A stretch of DNA of 64,000 bases, from positions 1,054,001 through 1,118,000 of the forward strand of contig NZ_JACYXC010000001.1 in assembly GCF_016031615.1 (NCBI RefSeq), in the 5' to 3' direction. The stretch's first letter is position 1. Every line of letters begins with the position of its first letter. Source of the stretch: Streptomyces pactum (GTDB lineage: Bacteria > Actinomycetota > Actinomycetes > Streptomycetales > Streptomycetaceae). Shown one piece after another: positions 41,454-50,117 of this stretch. Below the pieces are notes generated by a model that worked only from the letters and a program-made list of their open reading frames with translations, searched no databases and was not told where the DNA came from. The position numbers were made by a program, and so were the translations under genes.

Positions 41454-43214
41454 ATGGATGTCCACACCTCCCTCATCGCGGCGGTCGGGAACACGCCGCT
41501 GGTCCGCCTCAACCGGGTGACCGCGGGACTGCGCGCCCCGGTCTACGCCAAGCTGGAGTACGCCGGTCCCGGCGGCAGCGTGAAGGACCGCGCCGCACTG
41601 GCGATGGTGGAGGCGGCCGAGAGGGCGGGGGTGCTGCGGCCCGGGGGGACCATCGTGGAGGGCACCTCGGGCAACACCGGGGTGGGTCTGGCCATGGTCG
41701 CGGCGCAGCGCGGCTACCGCTGTGTGTTCGCCCTGCCGGACCGGACCAGCGCCGAGAAGGTCGCGGTGCTGCGGGCGTACGGCGCCGAGGTGGTGCTCTG
41801 TCCCAGCGGCCTGCCCCGGGAGGACCCCCGCCACGTCTTCGGCACCGCGCGGCGCATCGCCGCCGAGACCCCGGGTGCCTGGCACGCCAACCAGTACGAC
41901 AACCCGGCCAACCCGGCGGCCCACCGCCGGACCACCGGTCCGGAGATCTGGCGGCAGACCGACGGCCGGATCACCCATCTGGTGGCCGGCATCGGCACCG
42001 GCGGCACCATCACCGGCACCGGTGAGTACCTCAAGGAGGTCTCCGGCGGCCGGGTGACGGTGGTGGGCGCCGATCCGCAGGCGTCGGTGTACTCCGGCGG
42101 CGACGGGCGCCCGTACTTCGTGGAGAGCATCGGGCTGGTACGCCACCCCGAGACGGTGGAGAACACCTGGCCGGAGTCCTACCGGCCCGCGGTCGTGGAC
42201 CGGATCGAGCGGATCGGCGACCGCGAGTCACTGCTGACCGCCCGCCGGCTGGCCCGGCGGGAGGGGTTGCTGGCCGGTGCCTCGGCGGGCACCGCGGTGG
42301 CCGCGGCGCTGCGCGTCGCCGCCGGGCTGGGCCCGGACGACCTGGTGGTCGTGGTGATCCCCGACTCGGGCCGCAACTACCTGTCCAAGGTCCACGACGA
42401 CGGCTGGCTGCGGCACTGGGGGTTCCTGGAGGGTGACGGGGACGGGCCGGTGGTGGGCGACGCCGCATCGGTGCCGGCGGTCGCCGGGCTGCGCCCCTCG
42501 GACACGGTCAAGCAGGCGCTGGCCACGCTCGACGAGCCCGGCCCGCACCGCCCCGACGAGGACCTGCCGGTGCTGGTGTCGGCGGTGGGGGTGCGCGAGG
42601 ACGGGGTGGTGATGGCTCCCGAGGTGATCGGGTCGGTCACCGTCCGCGGCCTGCGGATCGCCCTGGACACCGGCACCGCGCTGCCGGACGACGCGATCGG
42701 TTCCCGCCTCGCCCCGCCCCCGCCGGTCTTCGGCGCGGGGGAACCGGCCGCCGACGCCCTGGCGGCACTGGAGGAGCGGGACGCGCACGCCGCCGTGGTG
42801 GTCCGGGACGGCCGCGCCGACGCCGTGGTCCGCCGCGCGGCGCTCGCCGCGCTCGTCCGCGAACGGGCCGGCGGACCGGGGACGGCCGGCCACCGGCGGG
42901 GCGCGGACGACGCGCGGGAGGCACCACAGACGGCGGACGACGCGCGGGAGGCACCGCACACGGCGGACGACGCGCGGGAGGCACCGCACGCGGAGGACCG
43001 CGGCCGGCCCGGCCCGGACGGCGGCCGGCACGCGGCGGACGGCGGACACAGCCGGAACGGGGAACCGGCCGGGGCCGGCGCGCGGCGGGTGCCCGGCCGG
43101 CCGGCGCCGTACGACGGGCGGGAGGGGGCCGTACCGCACCAGACGCCGGCGTCCGCCCCGGCCCGGCGCTCCCCCGGTGCCTCCGGCTCCGCGGCGGACC
43201 GCACCGGGCGCTGA
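41454..43214 (+). CDS. Cystathionine beta-synthase with CBS domains and repetitive tail
   Basis: This 586-aa PLP enzyme should condense serine and homocysteine to cystathionine. The catalytic domain (about 1-320) has the PLP lysine Lys44 in GPGGSVKDR, the EGTSGNTGVGLA loop and GIGTGGTITGTGEYL. Residues about 335-475 are a diverged CBS-domain pair. From residue 482 the chain becomes a disordered Ala/Arg/Gly tail of about 105 residues with three tandem copies of a TADDAREAPH-type unit. Typical actinobacterial enzymes are about 460 aa, so the tail is extra. AGGAA precedes the ATG. The sulfur-pathway link fits the mtn genes next door and metH. Confidence 0.87.
   Translation: MDVHTSLIAAVGNTPLVRLNRVTAGLRAPVYAKLEYAGPGGSVKDRAALAMVEAAERAGVLRPGGTIVEGTSGNTGVGLAMVAAQRGYRCVFALPDRTSAEKVAVLRAYGAEVVLCPSGLPREDPRHVFGTARRIAAETPGAWHANQYDNPANPAAHRRTTGPEIWRQTDGRITHLVAGIGTGGTITGTGEYLKEVSGGRVTVVGADPQASVYSGGDGRPYFVESIGLVRHPETVENTWPESYRPAVVDRIERIGDRESLLTARRLARREGLLAGASAGTAVAAALRVAAGLGPDDLVVVVIPDSGRNYLSKVHDDGWLRHWGFLEGDGDGPVVGDAASVPAVAGLRPSDTVKQALATLDEPGPHRPDEDLPVLVSAVGVREDGVVMAPEVIGSVTVRGLRIALDTGTALPDDAIGSRLAPPPPVFGAGEPAADALAALEERDAHAAVVVRDGRADAVVRRAALAALVRERAGGPGTAGHRRGADDAREAPQTADDAREAPHTADDAREAPHAEDRGRPGPDGGRHAADGGHSRNGEPAGAGARRVPGRPAPYDGREGAVPHQTPASAPARRSPGASGSAADRTGR
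42901..42990 (+). repeat. 30-bp in-frame tandem repeat, three copies
   Basis: Three units of about 30 bp encode ADDAREAP(Q/H) with linking T, inside the tail of the cystathionine beta-synthase gene. The copies differ at only one or two bases, suggesting a recent expansion. Confidence 0.8.
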
Positions 43215-43561
43215 CGGCCCGTCACCCCCGGCCGGGGCCGGGGGTGTCCGGCAGCCGGTGACCAAGTGCCCGGAATACGTATGAAGTTTGCGTGACATCG
43301 GCGGGTCCGGCGGGTGCCCCGGACGGTCGGCGCACCCGCCCTGACCAGGCGGTACGTGTCGCCGCACGGGCACCGGCGGCGCCACCGGCGGGACGGCCGG
43401 GCTTGTCCGACCCCGCCCCGCCCGGCGCGGCGTCGGGTTACCGTGCTCAGTGGCCATGGCCATGCGGAGTCCCGCAGGGTCCCGGCCGCGGCCCGGACCG
43501 GAGCCCACCGGCCCGCCGCCCCCGTCCGCGGCCCGTCCCGCCGAGCCTTGAGGAGTGCGTC
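43215..43561. other. Spacer upstream of the mtnD remnant
   Basis: The 347-bp spacer starts with a terminator for the preceding gene (43222-43245). An AT-richer patch at 43270-43300 and a TACCGT-like -10 at about 43439 could serve the mtn genes. No mtnB is found here. Confidence 0.45.
43222..43245. terminator. Terminator after cystathionine beta-synthase
   Basis: A perfect 11-bp stem (43222-43232 with 43235-43245) starts 8 bp past the stop codon. The apical pairs must open to form the loop. Confidence 0.65.
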
Positions 43562-43657
43562 GTGACACTGCTGACCACCTGGCCGGAATCCGGTCCCGAC
43601 GCCGTGGTGCGCGTCCCCGGCCCGGACGCGCCCGCGGTGGAACGGGCGGCGGCGTGA
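43562..43657 (+). pseudogene. mtnD: Remnant of acireductone dioxygenase mtnD (internal deletion)
   Basis: A 31-codon frame starts at GTG 43562 with GAGGAG 7 nt upstream and stops at TGA 43655-43657. Its opening MTLLTTWPESGPDAVVR matches, as I recall, the N-terminus of Streptomyces acireductone dioxygenase, a protein of about 190 aa. All metal-binding cupin residues are missing. Its stop overlaps the mtnC GTG (GTGA), as expected if the middle of mtnD was deleted and the coupling to mtnC kept. Alternatively it is now a short coupling peptide for mtnC. The assignment rests on memory of the N-terminus. Confidence 0.55.
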
Positions 43658-44370
43658 CTCCCGCCTTCACCGCCGGTTCGGTCGTCCTGGACATCGAAGG
43701 CACCACCGGCGCCACCGGGTTCGTCGTCGCGGAGCTGTACCCGTACTCCCGGGAACGCTTCGGGGCGCTGCTGGCCGAACGCGCCGCCGAGCCGGAGGTG
43801 CGGCGGGCGGTGCGGCAGATCCGGGAGCTGATCGGTGAGCCCGAGGCGGACCGCGCCCGGCTGGAGGACGTGCTGTGCCGGTGGCTCGACGAGGACCGCA
43901 GGGTCGCCCCGCTCAAGACCCTCCAGGGCATCATCTGGTCCGAGGGGTTCGCCCGCGGCGACCTGGTGTCGCACTTCTTCCCGGACGTGATCCCGGCACT
44001 GCGCCGCTGGCACGCGGCCGGGCTGCGGCTGCTGAGCTACTCCTCCGGGTCGGTGGCCGCCCAGCTCGCCTGGTACCGGTCCACCCCGGACGGCGATCTG
44101 CTGCCGCTGCTGGAGGGCCTGTACGACACCGAGAACGCCGGGCCGAAGGAGTCCCCCGACTCCTACCGGGCCATCTGCGCCGATCTGATGGCCGAGCCGG
44201 ACAGCCTGCTGTTCCTCTCCGACCGGCGCGCCGAACTGGACGCCGCCCGCGCGGCCGGGTGGTCCACCCTCGGTGTCCGCCGGCCGGGCGAGCCGTACTA
44301 CGCGGAGGGCGTCGGCGACCACCCGCAGACCGCTTCGTTCGACACGGTGACGATCCGTCGCACACCCTGA
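43654..44370 (+). CDS. mtnC: Acireductone synthase (enolase-phosphatase E1)
   Basis: This 238-aa HAD-family enzyme of methionine salvage enolises and dephosphorylates 2,3-diketo-5-methylthiopentyl-1-phosphate. Motif I SVVLDIEGTTG carries the D-x-E of this family. LKTLQGIIWSEGFARGDL, LLSYSSGSVAAQL (motif II) and KESPDSYRAICADL with FLSDRRAELDAA (motifs III and IV) are present. The GTG start overlaps the stop of the mtnD remnant by the GTGA junction and has no ribosome-binding site of its own, so translation depends on the remnant being read. It is convergent with mtnA. Confidence 0.87.
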   Translation: MTPAFTAGSVVLDIEGTTGATGFVVAELYPYSRERFGALLAERAAEPEVRRAVRQIRELIGEPEADRARLEDVLCRWLDEDRRVAPLKTLQGIIWSEGFARGDLVSHFFPDVIPALRRWHAAGLRLLSYSSGSVAAQLAWYRSTPDGDLLPLLEGLYDTENAGPKESPDSYRAICADLMAEPDSLLFLSDRRAELDAARAAGWSTLGVRRPGEPYYAEGVGDHPQTASFDTVTIRRTP

Positions 44371-44525
44371 CCGGTGCGGCGGGCCGGGCCCCGGCGGCGG
44401 CCGGGACGGGCTCCGCCGCCGGCACCGCCCGGTCCACCGGCCGCGGACCGTACGCCGGACGGCCCCGGCCGCCGGGCGCGACCGCCGGGAACCACGGCCG
44501 CCGCGGGTCGGGGACGATTTCCCGG

Positions 44526-45557
44526 TCAGACCAGCCGGTCGCCGGGGAGTTCGCCCGCCGCGACCTCCAGCACCCCGCGCTCGGTGACCAGCGCGGTGAC
44601 CAGCTCACCCGGGGTGACGTCGAAGGCCGGGTTGTGGCCCCGGGAGCCCTCCGGGGCCATGCGCCGCCCGTCCCACTCCAGCACCTCGTCCTCACCGCGG
44701 AGTTCGATGGGGATGCCGGCGCCGGTGGCGGTGGCCGTGTCCACCGTGGTGGTGGGCGCGGCGACCAGGAACGGGACCCCCGCGTGGGCGCAGGCCAGGG
44801 CGACCGCCACGGTGCCCACCTTGTTGGCGGTGTCCCCGTTGGCGGCGATCCGGTCCGCGCCGACGATCGCCGCGTCCACCTCGCCCCGCAGGATGGTGCC
44901 GGCAGCCGCCCCGTCGGCCTGGACACGGTGCGGAATGCCGTCGTGCGCCAGCTCCCAGGCGGTCAGCCGCGACCCCTGGAGCAGCGGTCGCGTCTCGTCC
45001 ACGTGCACCAGCTCCACCCGGCCGCGGGCGTGCAGCTCCCGGATGACGCCGAGCGCGGTGCCCCAGCCGGCGGTGGCCAGCGCTCCCGCGTTGCAGTGGG
45101 TGAGCAGGCGCAGCGGCCGGTCGGCGGGCAGCCGCTTGAGCAGCCAGTCCGCGCCGTGGCCGCCCATGTCGCGGTTGGCCTGCTCGTCCTCCCGGTGGAT
45201 GGCGCGGGCCTCGGCCAGCACCGCGTCGGCGCCGCGGTCCAGCAGCGGCAGCACCCGGTCCACGCAGACGGCCAGGTTGACCGCGGTGGGCCGGGCCTCG
45301 CGGATCCGGGAGACGGCCGCCAGCAGCTCGGCCCGGTCCCATCCGGCGCGCCCGGCCTGGCGGAGCGCGATGACCACGCCGTACGCCCCGGCGACCCCGA
45401 TCGCGGGGGCGCCGCGCACCACCAGCCGCCGCACCGCGTCCACCAGGGTGTCCACGTCGGTGACGTGCATCCGCTCCAGCCGGTGCGGCAGGAGGGTCTG
45501 GTCGATGAGGGACAGTCCGTCCCCGGTCCATTCGACGGCGCGCAGCTGCTCACTCAT
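44526..45557 (-). CDS. mtnA: S-methyl-5-thioribose-1-phosphate isomerase
   Basis: MtnA converts methylthioribose-1-phosphate to methylthioribulose-1-phosphate in the methionine salvage pathway. The 343-aa protein has the eIF2B-like fold, with VRRLVVRGAPAIGVAGAYG, the catalytic Cys in LLTHCNAGALATAGWGTAL (about 153) and the Asp in AAIVGADRIAANGDTANK. The ATG at 45557 has GGGGAGGT 5 nt upstream. It is convergent with mtnC. Without a whole mtnD nearby, and with no mtnB in the window, the pathway may stop after this step or use genes elsewhere. Confidence 0.93.
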   Translation of the reverse strand: MSEQLRAVEWTGDGLSLIDQTLLPHRLERMHVTDVDTLVDAVRRLVVRGAPAIGVAGAYGVVIALRQAGRAGWDRAELLAAVSRIREARPTAVNLAVCVDRVLPLLDRGADAVLAEARAIHREDEQANRDMGGHGADWLLKRLPADRPLRLLTHCNAGALATAGWGTALGVIRELHARGRVELVHVDETRPLLQGSRLTAWELAHDGIPHRVQADGAAAGTILRGEVDAAIVGADRIAANGDTANKVGTVAVALACAHAGVPFLVAAPTTTVDTATATGAGIPIELRGEDEVLEWDGRRMAPEGSRGHNPAFDVTPGELVTALVTERGVLEVAAGELPGDRLV

Positions 45558-45918
45558 GCGGGACCTCCCCGGTCTGCCGACCACCCGGTCGCCGGACGTC
45601 CGGTTGCCGGACATCCGGTCATGTGGTCACCGTACCGGAGCGGGGCGCCGGGCGGACCGGCGCGGACGGGCCGGGAGCGGACGCCCGGGACGGACCCGGG
45701 CGGGACGGGCGCGGGGACGGGCGGGCCGGTCCCGGCGGGCCCCGGCGGACGGCCGGTCGGCTACCGCCGCGGGCGGTCACCGGGGGCGGGAATCGGCCGT
45801 CCGTCCCGTATAGGGGCTGCGGCGGGGTACCCCGGAAGCCGTAGGCTGGGGACGCACGCGATGGAACGGCAACCGGTGGCGGTACGGACGACCCGCCCCG
45901 GTCGGAAGGAGGCGCTGG
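45558..45918. other. Divergent spacer mtnA / PAC2
   Basis: This 361-bp spacer has two palindromic repeats near mtnA (45592-45618). On the plus strand a TAGGCT at about 45842-45847 could be the -10 of the PAC2 gene with a leader of about 65 nt. No gene is recognised in the GC-rich middle. Confidence 0.45.
45592..45618. promoter_or_regulatory. Tandem 12-bp palindromes upstream of mtnA
   Basis: CCGGACGTCCGG (45592-45603) and CCGGACATCCGG (45607-45618) repeat with a 15-bp period, 35-61 bp before the mtnA start. GACCAC and GTGGTC flank them as a further inverted pair. They look like a binding site for a dimeric regulator. Confidence 0.4.
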
Positions 45919-47280
45919 GTGATCGAGCTTGAGGGGGTTCCCGAGCTGATCGACCCGGTCATGATCTGTGCCTTCGAGGGCTGGAACGACGCCGGGGACG
46001 CGGCCTCCACCGCGGTGGGGCACCTGGACCGGGAGTGGAAGGGCGAGGTCTTCGCCGCCCTCGACGCCGAGGACTACTACGACTTCCAGGTCAACCGGCC
46101 GACGGTGTGGCTGGACGGCGGCGTCCGGAAGATCACGTGGCCGACGACCCGGCTGTCCGTGGTCCGCGCCGGCACCGGCGACAAGCCGCGCGACCTGGTG
46201 CTGGTCCGGGGGATCGAACCGAGCATGCGGTGGCGCTCGTTCTGCAACGAGCTGCTGGGCTTCGCCCACGAGCTGGGCGTGGAGATGGTCGTGGTGCTCG
46301 GTGCGCTGCTCGGCGACACCCCGCACACCCGGCCGGTCCCGGTCAGCGGGGTCACCTCCGACCCCGACCTGGCCCGCACCCTCGATCTGGAGGAGACCCG
46401 CTACGAGGGGCCCACCGGCATCGTGGGCGTGCTCCAGGAGGCGTGCACCCATGCCGGGGTGCCGGCGGTGAGCCTGTGGGCCGCCGTGCCGCACTACGTC
46501 TCCCAGCCGCCCAACCCGAAGGCGACGCTGGCGCTGCTGAACCGCCTGGAGGACCTGATCGGGGTGCGCATCCCGCTCGGTGAGCTGTCCGAGGACGCGC
46601 GCGCCTGGCAGCTGGGGGTGGACCAGCTGGCCGCCGAGGACAGCGAGGTCGCCGAGTATGTGCAGTCGCTGGAGGAGGCCCGGGACACCGCCGAGCTGCC
46701 CGAGGCGTCCGGCGAGGCCATCGCCCGGGAGTTCGAGCGTTATCTGCGCCGCCGGGACGGCCAGCCGGGACCCGGCGGGCACGCGGCCGAGCCGGGCGGG
46801 GTGGCCGACGGCCGCGACCCGGCGACGTACCTGCGGGACTCCGCCGGCGGGCGGCCCCGCCCGCGCAGGTCCCCGGCGAAGGAGGACCCGGCCGGGACCG
46901 CCGGCCCGGCCGACGGACGGCCGCAGGGCGACGCTCCGCCGGAGACCGGGGAACGGTCGCAGGACGAGGAACTGCCGCGGGACGGGAAGCGGCGGCGGGA
47001 CGAGGCGGCGGGCCCGGACGCGACCGGCACCGGCGCCCCGGCCCCCGGCGCGGCGCACGACCACGACGACCGGGCCGGGTCCGCCGACCGCGGCGACGAG
47101 ACCGGCGGCACCCCGGAGGGTGCCGGGACCCCGGAGACCGGTGGTGCCTCGGAGACCGGCGGGACCCCGGAGACCGGCGGGACGTCCCCGGGCGGCACCG
47201 GGAGAAACGATGAGGCAGACGGGCCCACGGCCCCGGCGGACGGCCCGGACCGCTCCGACGCCCCCGGCGAACAGGGCTGA
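45919..47280 (+). CDS. PAC2-family protein with long disordered tail
   Basis: The 453-aa protein has a PAC2 domain in its first 270-285 residues (MICAFEGWNDAGDAASTAVGHL, WRSFCNELLGFAHELGVEMVVVLGALLGDTPHTRP, ASLWAAVPHYVSQPPNPKA-like core). The fold is shared with proteasome-assembly chaperone 2 of eukaryotes, but the bacterial role is unknown. Residues about 290-453 are a Gly/Asp/Glu/Thr-rich disordered tail with short ETGG repeats. The GTG start at 45919 has GGAAGGAGG ahead of it. It is convergent with mshC. In many actinobacteria PAC2 genes lie near the proteasome and mshC genes. Confidence 0.85.
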   Translation: MIELEGVPELIDPVMICAFEGWNDAGDAASTAVGHLDREWKGEVFAALDAEDYYDFQVNRPTVWLDGGVRKITWPTTRLSVVRAGTGDKPRDLVLVRGIEPSMRWRSFCNELLGFAHELGVEMVVVLGALLGDTPHTRPVPVSGVTSDPDLARTLDLEETRYEGPTGIVGVLQEACTHAGVPAVSLWAAVPHYVSQPPNPKATLALLNRLEDLIGVRIPLGELSEDARAWQLGVDQLAAEDSEVAEYVQSLEEARDTAELPEASGEAIAREFERYLRRRDGQPGPGGHAAEPGGVADGRDPATYLRDSAGGRPRPRRSPAKEDPAGTAGPADGRPQGDAPPETGERSQDEELPRDGKRRRDEAAGPDATGTGAPAPGAAHDHDDRAGSADRGDETGGTPEGAGTPETGGASETGGTPETGGTSPGGTGRNDEADGPTAPADGPDRSDAPGEQG

Positions 47281-47318
47281 GCGGCCCGGCGTCACCCGCC
47301 CGCGGGACCGCCGCCGCA

Positions 47319-47381
47319 CCGCCGTGACGGGCTGAGGCCGCCGCGCGCCGGACCCGCCGCCGTGACGGGCTGAGGCCGCCG
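47319..47381. repeat. 25-bp direct repeat downstream of PAC2
   Basis: A 25-bp sequence containing GTGACGGGCTGAGG occurs at 47319-47343 and again at 47357-47381, in the convergent gap. No function is evident. Confidence 0.6.
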
Positions 47382-47479
47382 CTGTTCGGACCGGACCGCC
47401 CCGGGCGGCCGGTTCCGGCGGCGGGCCGGGCGCCGCGGGCGCACCCCCGGTACGGGCGGTGCGCACCCGTCGCGGGAAC

Positions 47480-47511
47480 GCCACGTGGCGCGGGCCGGGG
47501 CCCGCGCCACG
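47480..47511. terminator. Bidirectional terminator PAC2 / mshC
   Basis: A perfect 15-bp stem (47480-47494 with 47497-47511) lies in the convergent gap, 31 bp from the mshC stop. Confidence 0.75.
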
Positions 47512-47542
47512 TGAGGTCCGGTGGAAGGAGCCGGCTCCCCGG

Positions 47543-48772
47543 CTACAGCGCCACGCCCAGCAGGGCGTCGACGGTCCGGGAGACCAGCCCCGGGGCGCCG
47601 GTGTCGGTGCCGCCGTCCGCCGCCTGCGCGGCCGCCCAGCGGTCCACCGCGGCGAGCGCGGCCGGGGTGTCGAGGTCGTCGGCGAGCGCCTCCCGCACCT
47701 GCTCCAGCAGCGCGTCGGCGGACGGCCCGTCGGGCCGGGAGACCGCCGCGCGCCACCGCGCCAGCCGCTCCTGCGCCTCGCTCAGCACCGCGTCCGTCCA
47801 CTCCCAGTCGGACCGGTAGTGGTGCGCCAGCAGGGCGAGCCGGATCGCCGCCGGGTCCACCCCGTCCCGGCGCAGCGTGGAGACGAAGACCAGGTTGCCC
47901 TTGGACTTCGACATCTTCTCGCCGTGCAGGGCCACCAGGCCGGCGTGGACGTAGGTCTTGGCGAAGGGCTGCTCGCCGGTGAGCGCCTGAGCGTGCGAGG
48001 CGCCCATCTCGTGGTGCGGGAAGGCGAGGTCGGACCCGCCGCCCTGCACGTCGAAGCCCATCCCCAGGTGGTCCAGGGCGATGGCGACGCACTCGATGTG
48101 CCAGCCGGGGCGCCCGGGCCCGAGCGAGGCGCCGTCCCAGCTGGGCTCGCCCGGCCGGGCCGCCTGCCACAGCAGCGGGTCGAGCGGGTTCTTCTTGCCG
48201 GGCCGGTCCGGGTCGCCGCCCCGCTCGGCGGAGAGCCGGCGCATGGCCTCGGCGTCCAGGCCGGACACCCCGCCGAAGGCCGGGTCGGACTCCACCGAGA
48301 AGTAGATGTCGCCGTCGAGTTCATAGGCGGCGCCGGCGTCCCGCAGCCGCTCCACCAGCGGCACGATGCCCGGTATCGCCTCCACCGCGCCGATGTACTG
48401 GGCGGGGGGCAGCATCCGCAGCGCGGTCATGTCCTCGCGGAACAGGGCCGTCTCCCGCTGGGCGAGCTCGGCCCAGTCCATGCCGGTCGCCGTCGCCCGC
48501 TCCAGCAGGGGATCGTCGATGTCGGTCACGTTCTGGACGTAGTGAACCTGCCGCTTGGTGTCGAGCCACACGCGCTGTACCAGGTCGAACGCGTTGTAGG
48601 TCGCCGCATGTCCCAGGTGGGTGGCGTCGTACGGGGTGATCCCGCAGACGTAGATGCGGGCGACGGGGCCGGGGTCGAGGGTGATCGGACCCCCGGTCGC
48701 GGTGTCGTGGATCCTCAGGTCGCGGCCTCTGCCGGGCAGGGCGGGTACCTCAGAAGCGGGCCAGGCATACAT
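47543..48772 (-). CDS. mshC: Mycothiol ligase MshC
   Basis: MshC joins cysteine to glucosaminyl-inositol with ATP, the penultimate step of mycothiol synthesis. The 409-aa protein is a cysteinyl-tRNA-synthetase paralogue. It has the zinc Cys43 in YVCGITPYDATHLGHAATYN, the HIGH-like THLGH, WHIECVAIALDHLG, and the KMSKS loop in GEKMSKSKGNLVF (about 285-294). It is shorter than CysRS because it lacks the anticodon-binding domain, which distinguishes the two. The ATG lies 6 nt after a TACGCT box with no ribosome-binding site (leaderless). Its upstream neighbours on the same strand are a kinase-fold protein, a DUF3090 protein and a phosphatase. Confidence 0.95.
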   Translation of the reverse strand: MYAWPASEVPALPGRGRDLRIHDTATGGPITLDPGPVARIYVCGITPYDATHLGHAATYNAFDLVQRVWLDTKRQVHYVQNVTDIDDPLLERATATGMDWAELAQRETALFREDMTALRMLPPAQYIGAVEAIPGIVPLVERLRDAGAAYELDGDIYFSVESDPAFGGVSGLDAEAMRRLSAERGGDPDRPGKKNPLDPLLWQAARPGEPSWDGASLGPGRPGWHIECVAIALDHLGMGFDVQGGGSDLAFPHHEMGASHAQALTGEQPFAKTYVHAGLVALHGEKMSKSKGNLVFVSTLRRDGVDPAAIRLALLAHHYRSDWEWTDAVLSEAQERLARWRAAVSRPDGPSADALLEQVREALADDLDTPAALAAVDRWAAAQAADGGTDTGAPGLVSRTVDALLGVAL

Positions 48773-49259
48773 GTCATGAGCGTAACCGGATGCGGCTTCC
48801 GGATACGAACCGGATCTGCACTGTTGACCGAAGAAGCGCCCTTGTACATCGGCCTGCCGTGTGCTTCACCGGACCGTATGCCTCCGCATGACGCCCCAGA
48901 CCTCGACAAGACGGAGTGAAGCGGGCGTATATCACCCGACCATCACCGATCCCGTTCACGCATTTCCAGCCACCCCAAGGTGTCCGAAAAAGTCGCCGAT
49001 ACGCCGCTCTCCACCGGAAACCGTGGCACGGCGGCGGTGTGGACCCAGGGCCTTCCGGGGACATACCGGGTCGCTCGGGACCGTCGGGGTCGCACCGGGT
49101 CGATCCGCCGGTCCGCCGGGGACTCCCGGTATCCCCGCCGCCCGCTCCCCCGCGCCCGCCCCGGCCGGCGCCGGCGGCCGGACGCGGCACGAAACCGCGC
49201 GGACGGCCGGCCCGGCACGACCTCCCGGCCGGGTGTGCTGCCGCTTCCCCCCGGACCGC
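48773..49259. other. Spacer upstream of mshC
   Basis: This is 487 bp. The part near mshC (48773-48990) is AT-richer and contains the leaderless -10 and repeated CCGGAT words. The remainder is GC-rich without a recognised gene. Confidence 0.45.
48779..48784 (-). promoter_or_regulatory. -10 box of mshC (leaderless)
   Basis: TACGCT on the minus strand ends 6 nt before the mshC ATG; there is no Shine-Dalgarno. Confidence 0.5.
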
Positions 49260-50117
49260 TCAGACCGGGGGCCAGGGGATCGCGGGCCACTCCCCGCCGG
49301 GCTCCGGGTGCCGGCCGGTGGCCAGCAGCGACTCCACCCGGGCCCGCAGCGCCTCGGTCTCGGCCGGGGTGATCAGTTCGGCCAGCCGGGTGGCGAGCGG
49401 CCGGCCCTCGGCCAGCTCCTCCGACAGCCGCCGCAGCACGGCCAGCGCCTCCTCGGTCAGCGGCTCGCCGGCCCACCCCCACAGCAGGGTGCGGAGCTTG
49501 TCATCGGCGTTGAAGGTGACCCCGTGGTCGATGGCCCAGACCCGGCCGTCGGCGGTGGGCAGCAGGTGCCCGCCCTTGCGGTCACCGTTGTTGATCACCG
49601 CGTCGAGCACCGCGAGCCGCCGCAGGGTGGTGTCGTCGGCGTGCACCAGCAGGGCGGTGCGCCCGGGCCCCACCTCCGCGAGGCCGACCGCCTTCCACCC
49701 GGCCTCCGGACTCTCGCCGTCCACCAGTGCCAGCAGCTCGGGGGCGTCGCCGTCGGTGGACGCCTCGATCCACAGCTGGCACATGCCCGGCCCGTACGGG
49801 CCGTCGCGGAGCACGGTGGGCGGGATCAGCCCCCAGCCGGTGGCCTCGGAGACCTCGTACGCGGCGACCTCGCGCTGGGCGAGGGTGCCGTGCGGGAAGT
49901 CCCACAGCGGGCGCTCCCCGGCGACCGGCTTGTAGACGCAGTCGGCCCGGTGCCCGCGGTACTCCACGGTGCAGAACAGCACCGCGTTGGACGCCTCGCG
50001 CACCTGCCCGCGGACGGTCAGCTCGCCCCGCGCCAGCAGTTCCACCGGCTCCGGCGGTCCGTCGCCGGGGCCGGCGGGCGTCACGCCCCGCGACGGTATC
50101 CGTTCTGGCGCGGACAT
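49260..50117 (-). CDS. PI3/4-kinase-fold protein, SCO1664 type
   Basis: The 285-aa protein has the residues of a phosphoinositide-kinase/HipA-like active site. These are an ATP-binding Lys in DCVYKPVAGERPLWDFPHG, a catalytic-loop-like INNGDRKGGHLL at about 180-191, and a metal-binding AIDHGVTF in place of DFG. The WDFP and QLWIEAS segments are, as I recall, conserved in the actinobacterial family. The substrate is unknown; it could be an inositol lipid, an inositol sugar or a protein. The ATG at 50117 has GGAGGG ahead and overlaps the end of the DUF3090 gene by 37 bp, so the two are translationally coupled. Confidence 0.8.
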   Translation of the reverse strand: MSAPERIPSRGVTPAGPGDGPPEPVELLARGELTVRGQVREASNAVLFCTVEYRGHRADCVYKPVAGERPLWDFPHGTLAQREVAAYEVSEATGWGLIPPTVLRDGPYGPGMCQLWIEASTDGDAPELLALVDGESPEAGWKAVGLAEVGPGRTALLVHADDTTLRRLAVLDAVINNGDRKGGHLLPTADGRVWAIDHGVTFNADDKLRTLLWGWAGEPLTEEALAVLRRLSEELAEGRPLATRLAELITPAETEALRARVESLLATGRHPEPGGEWPAIPWPPV

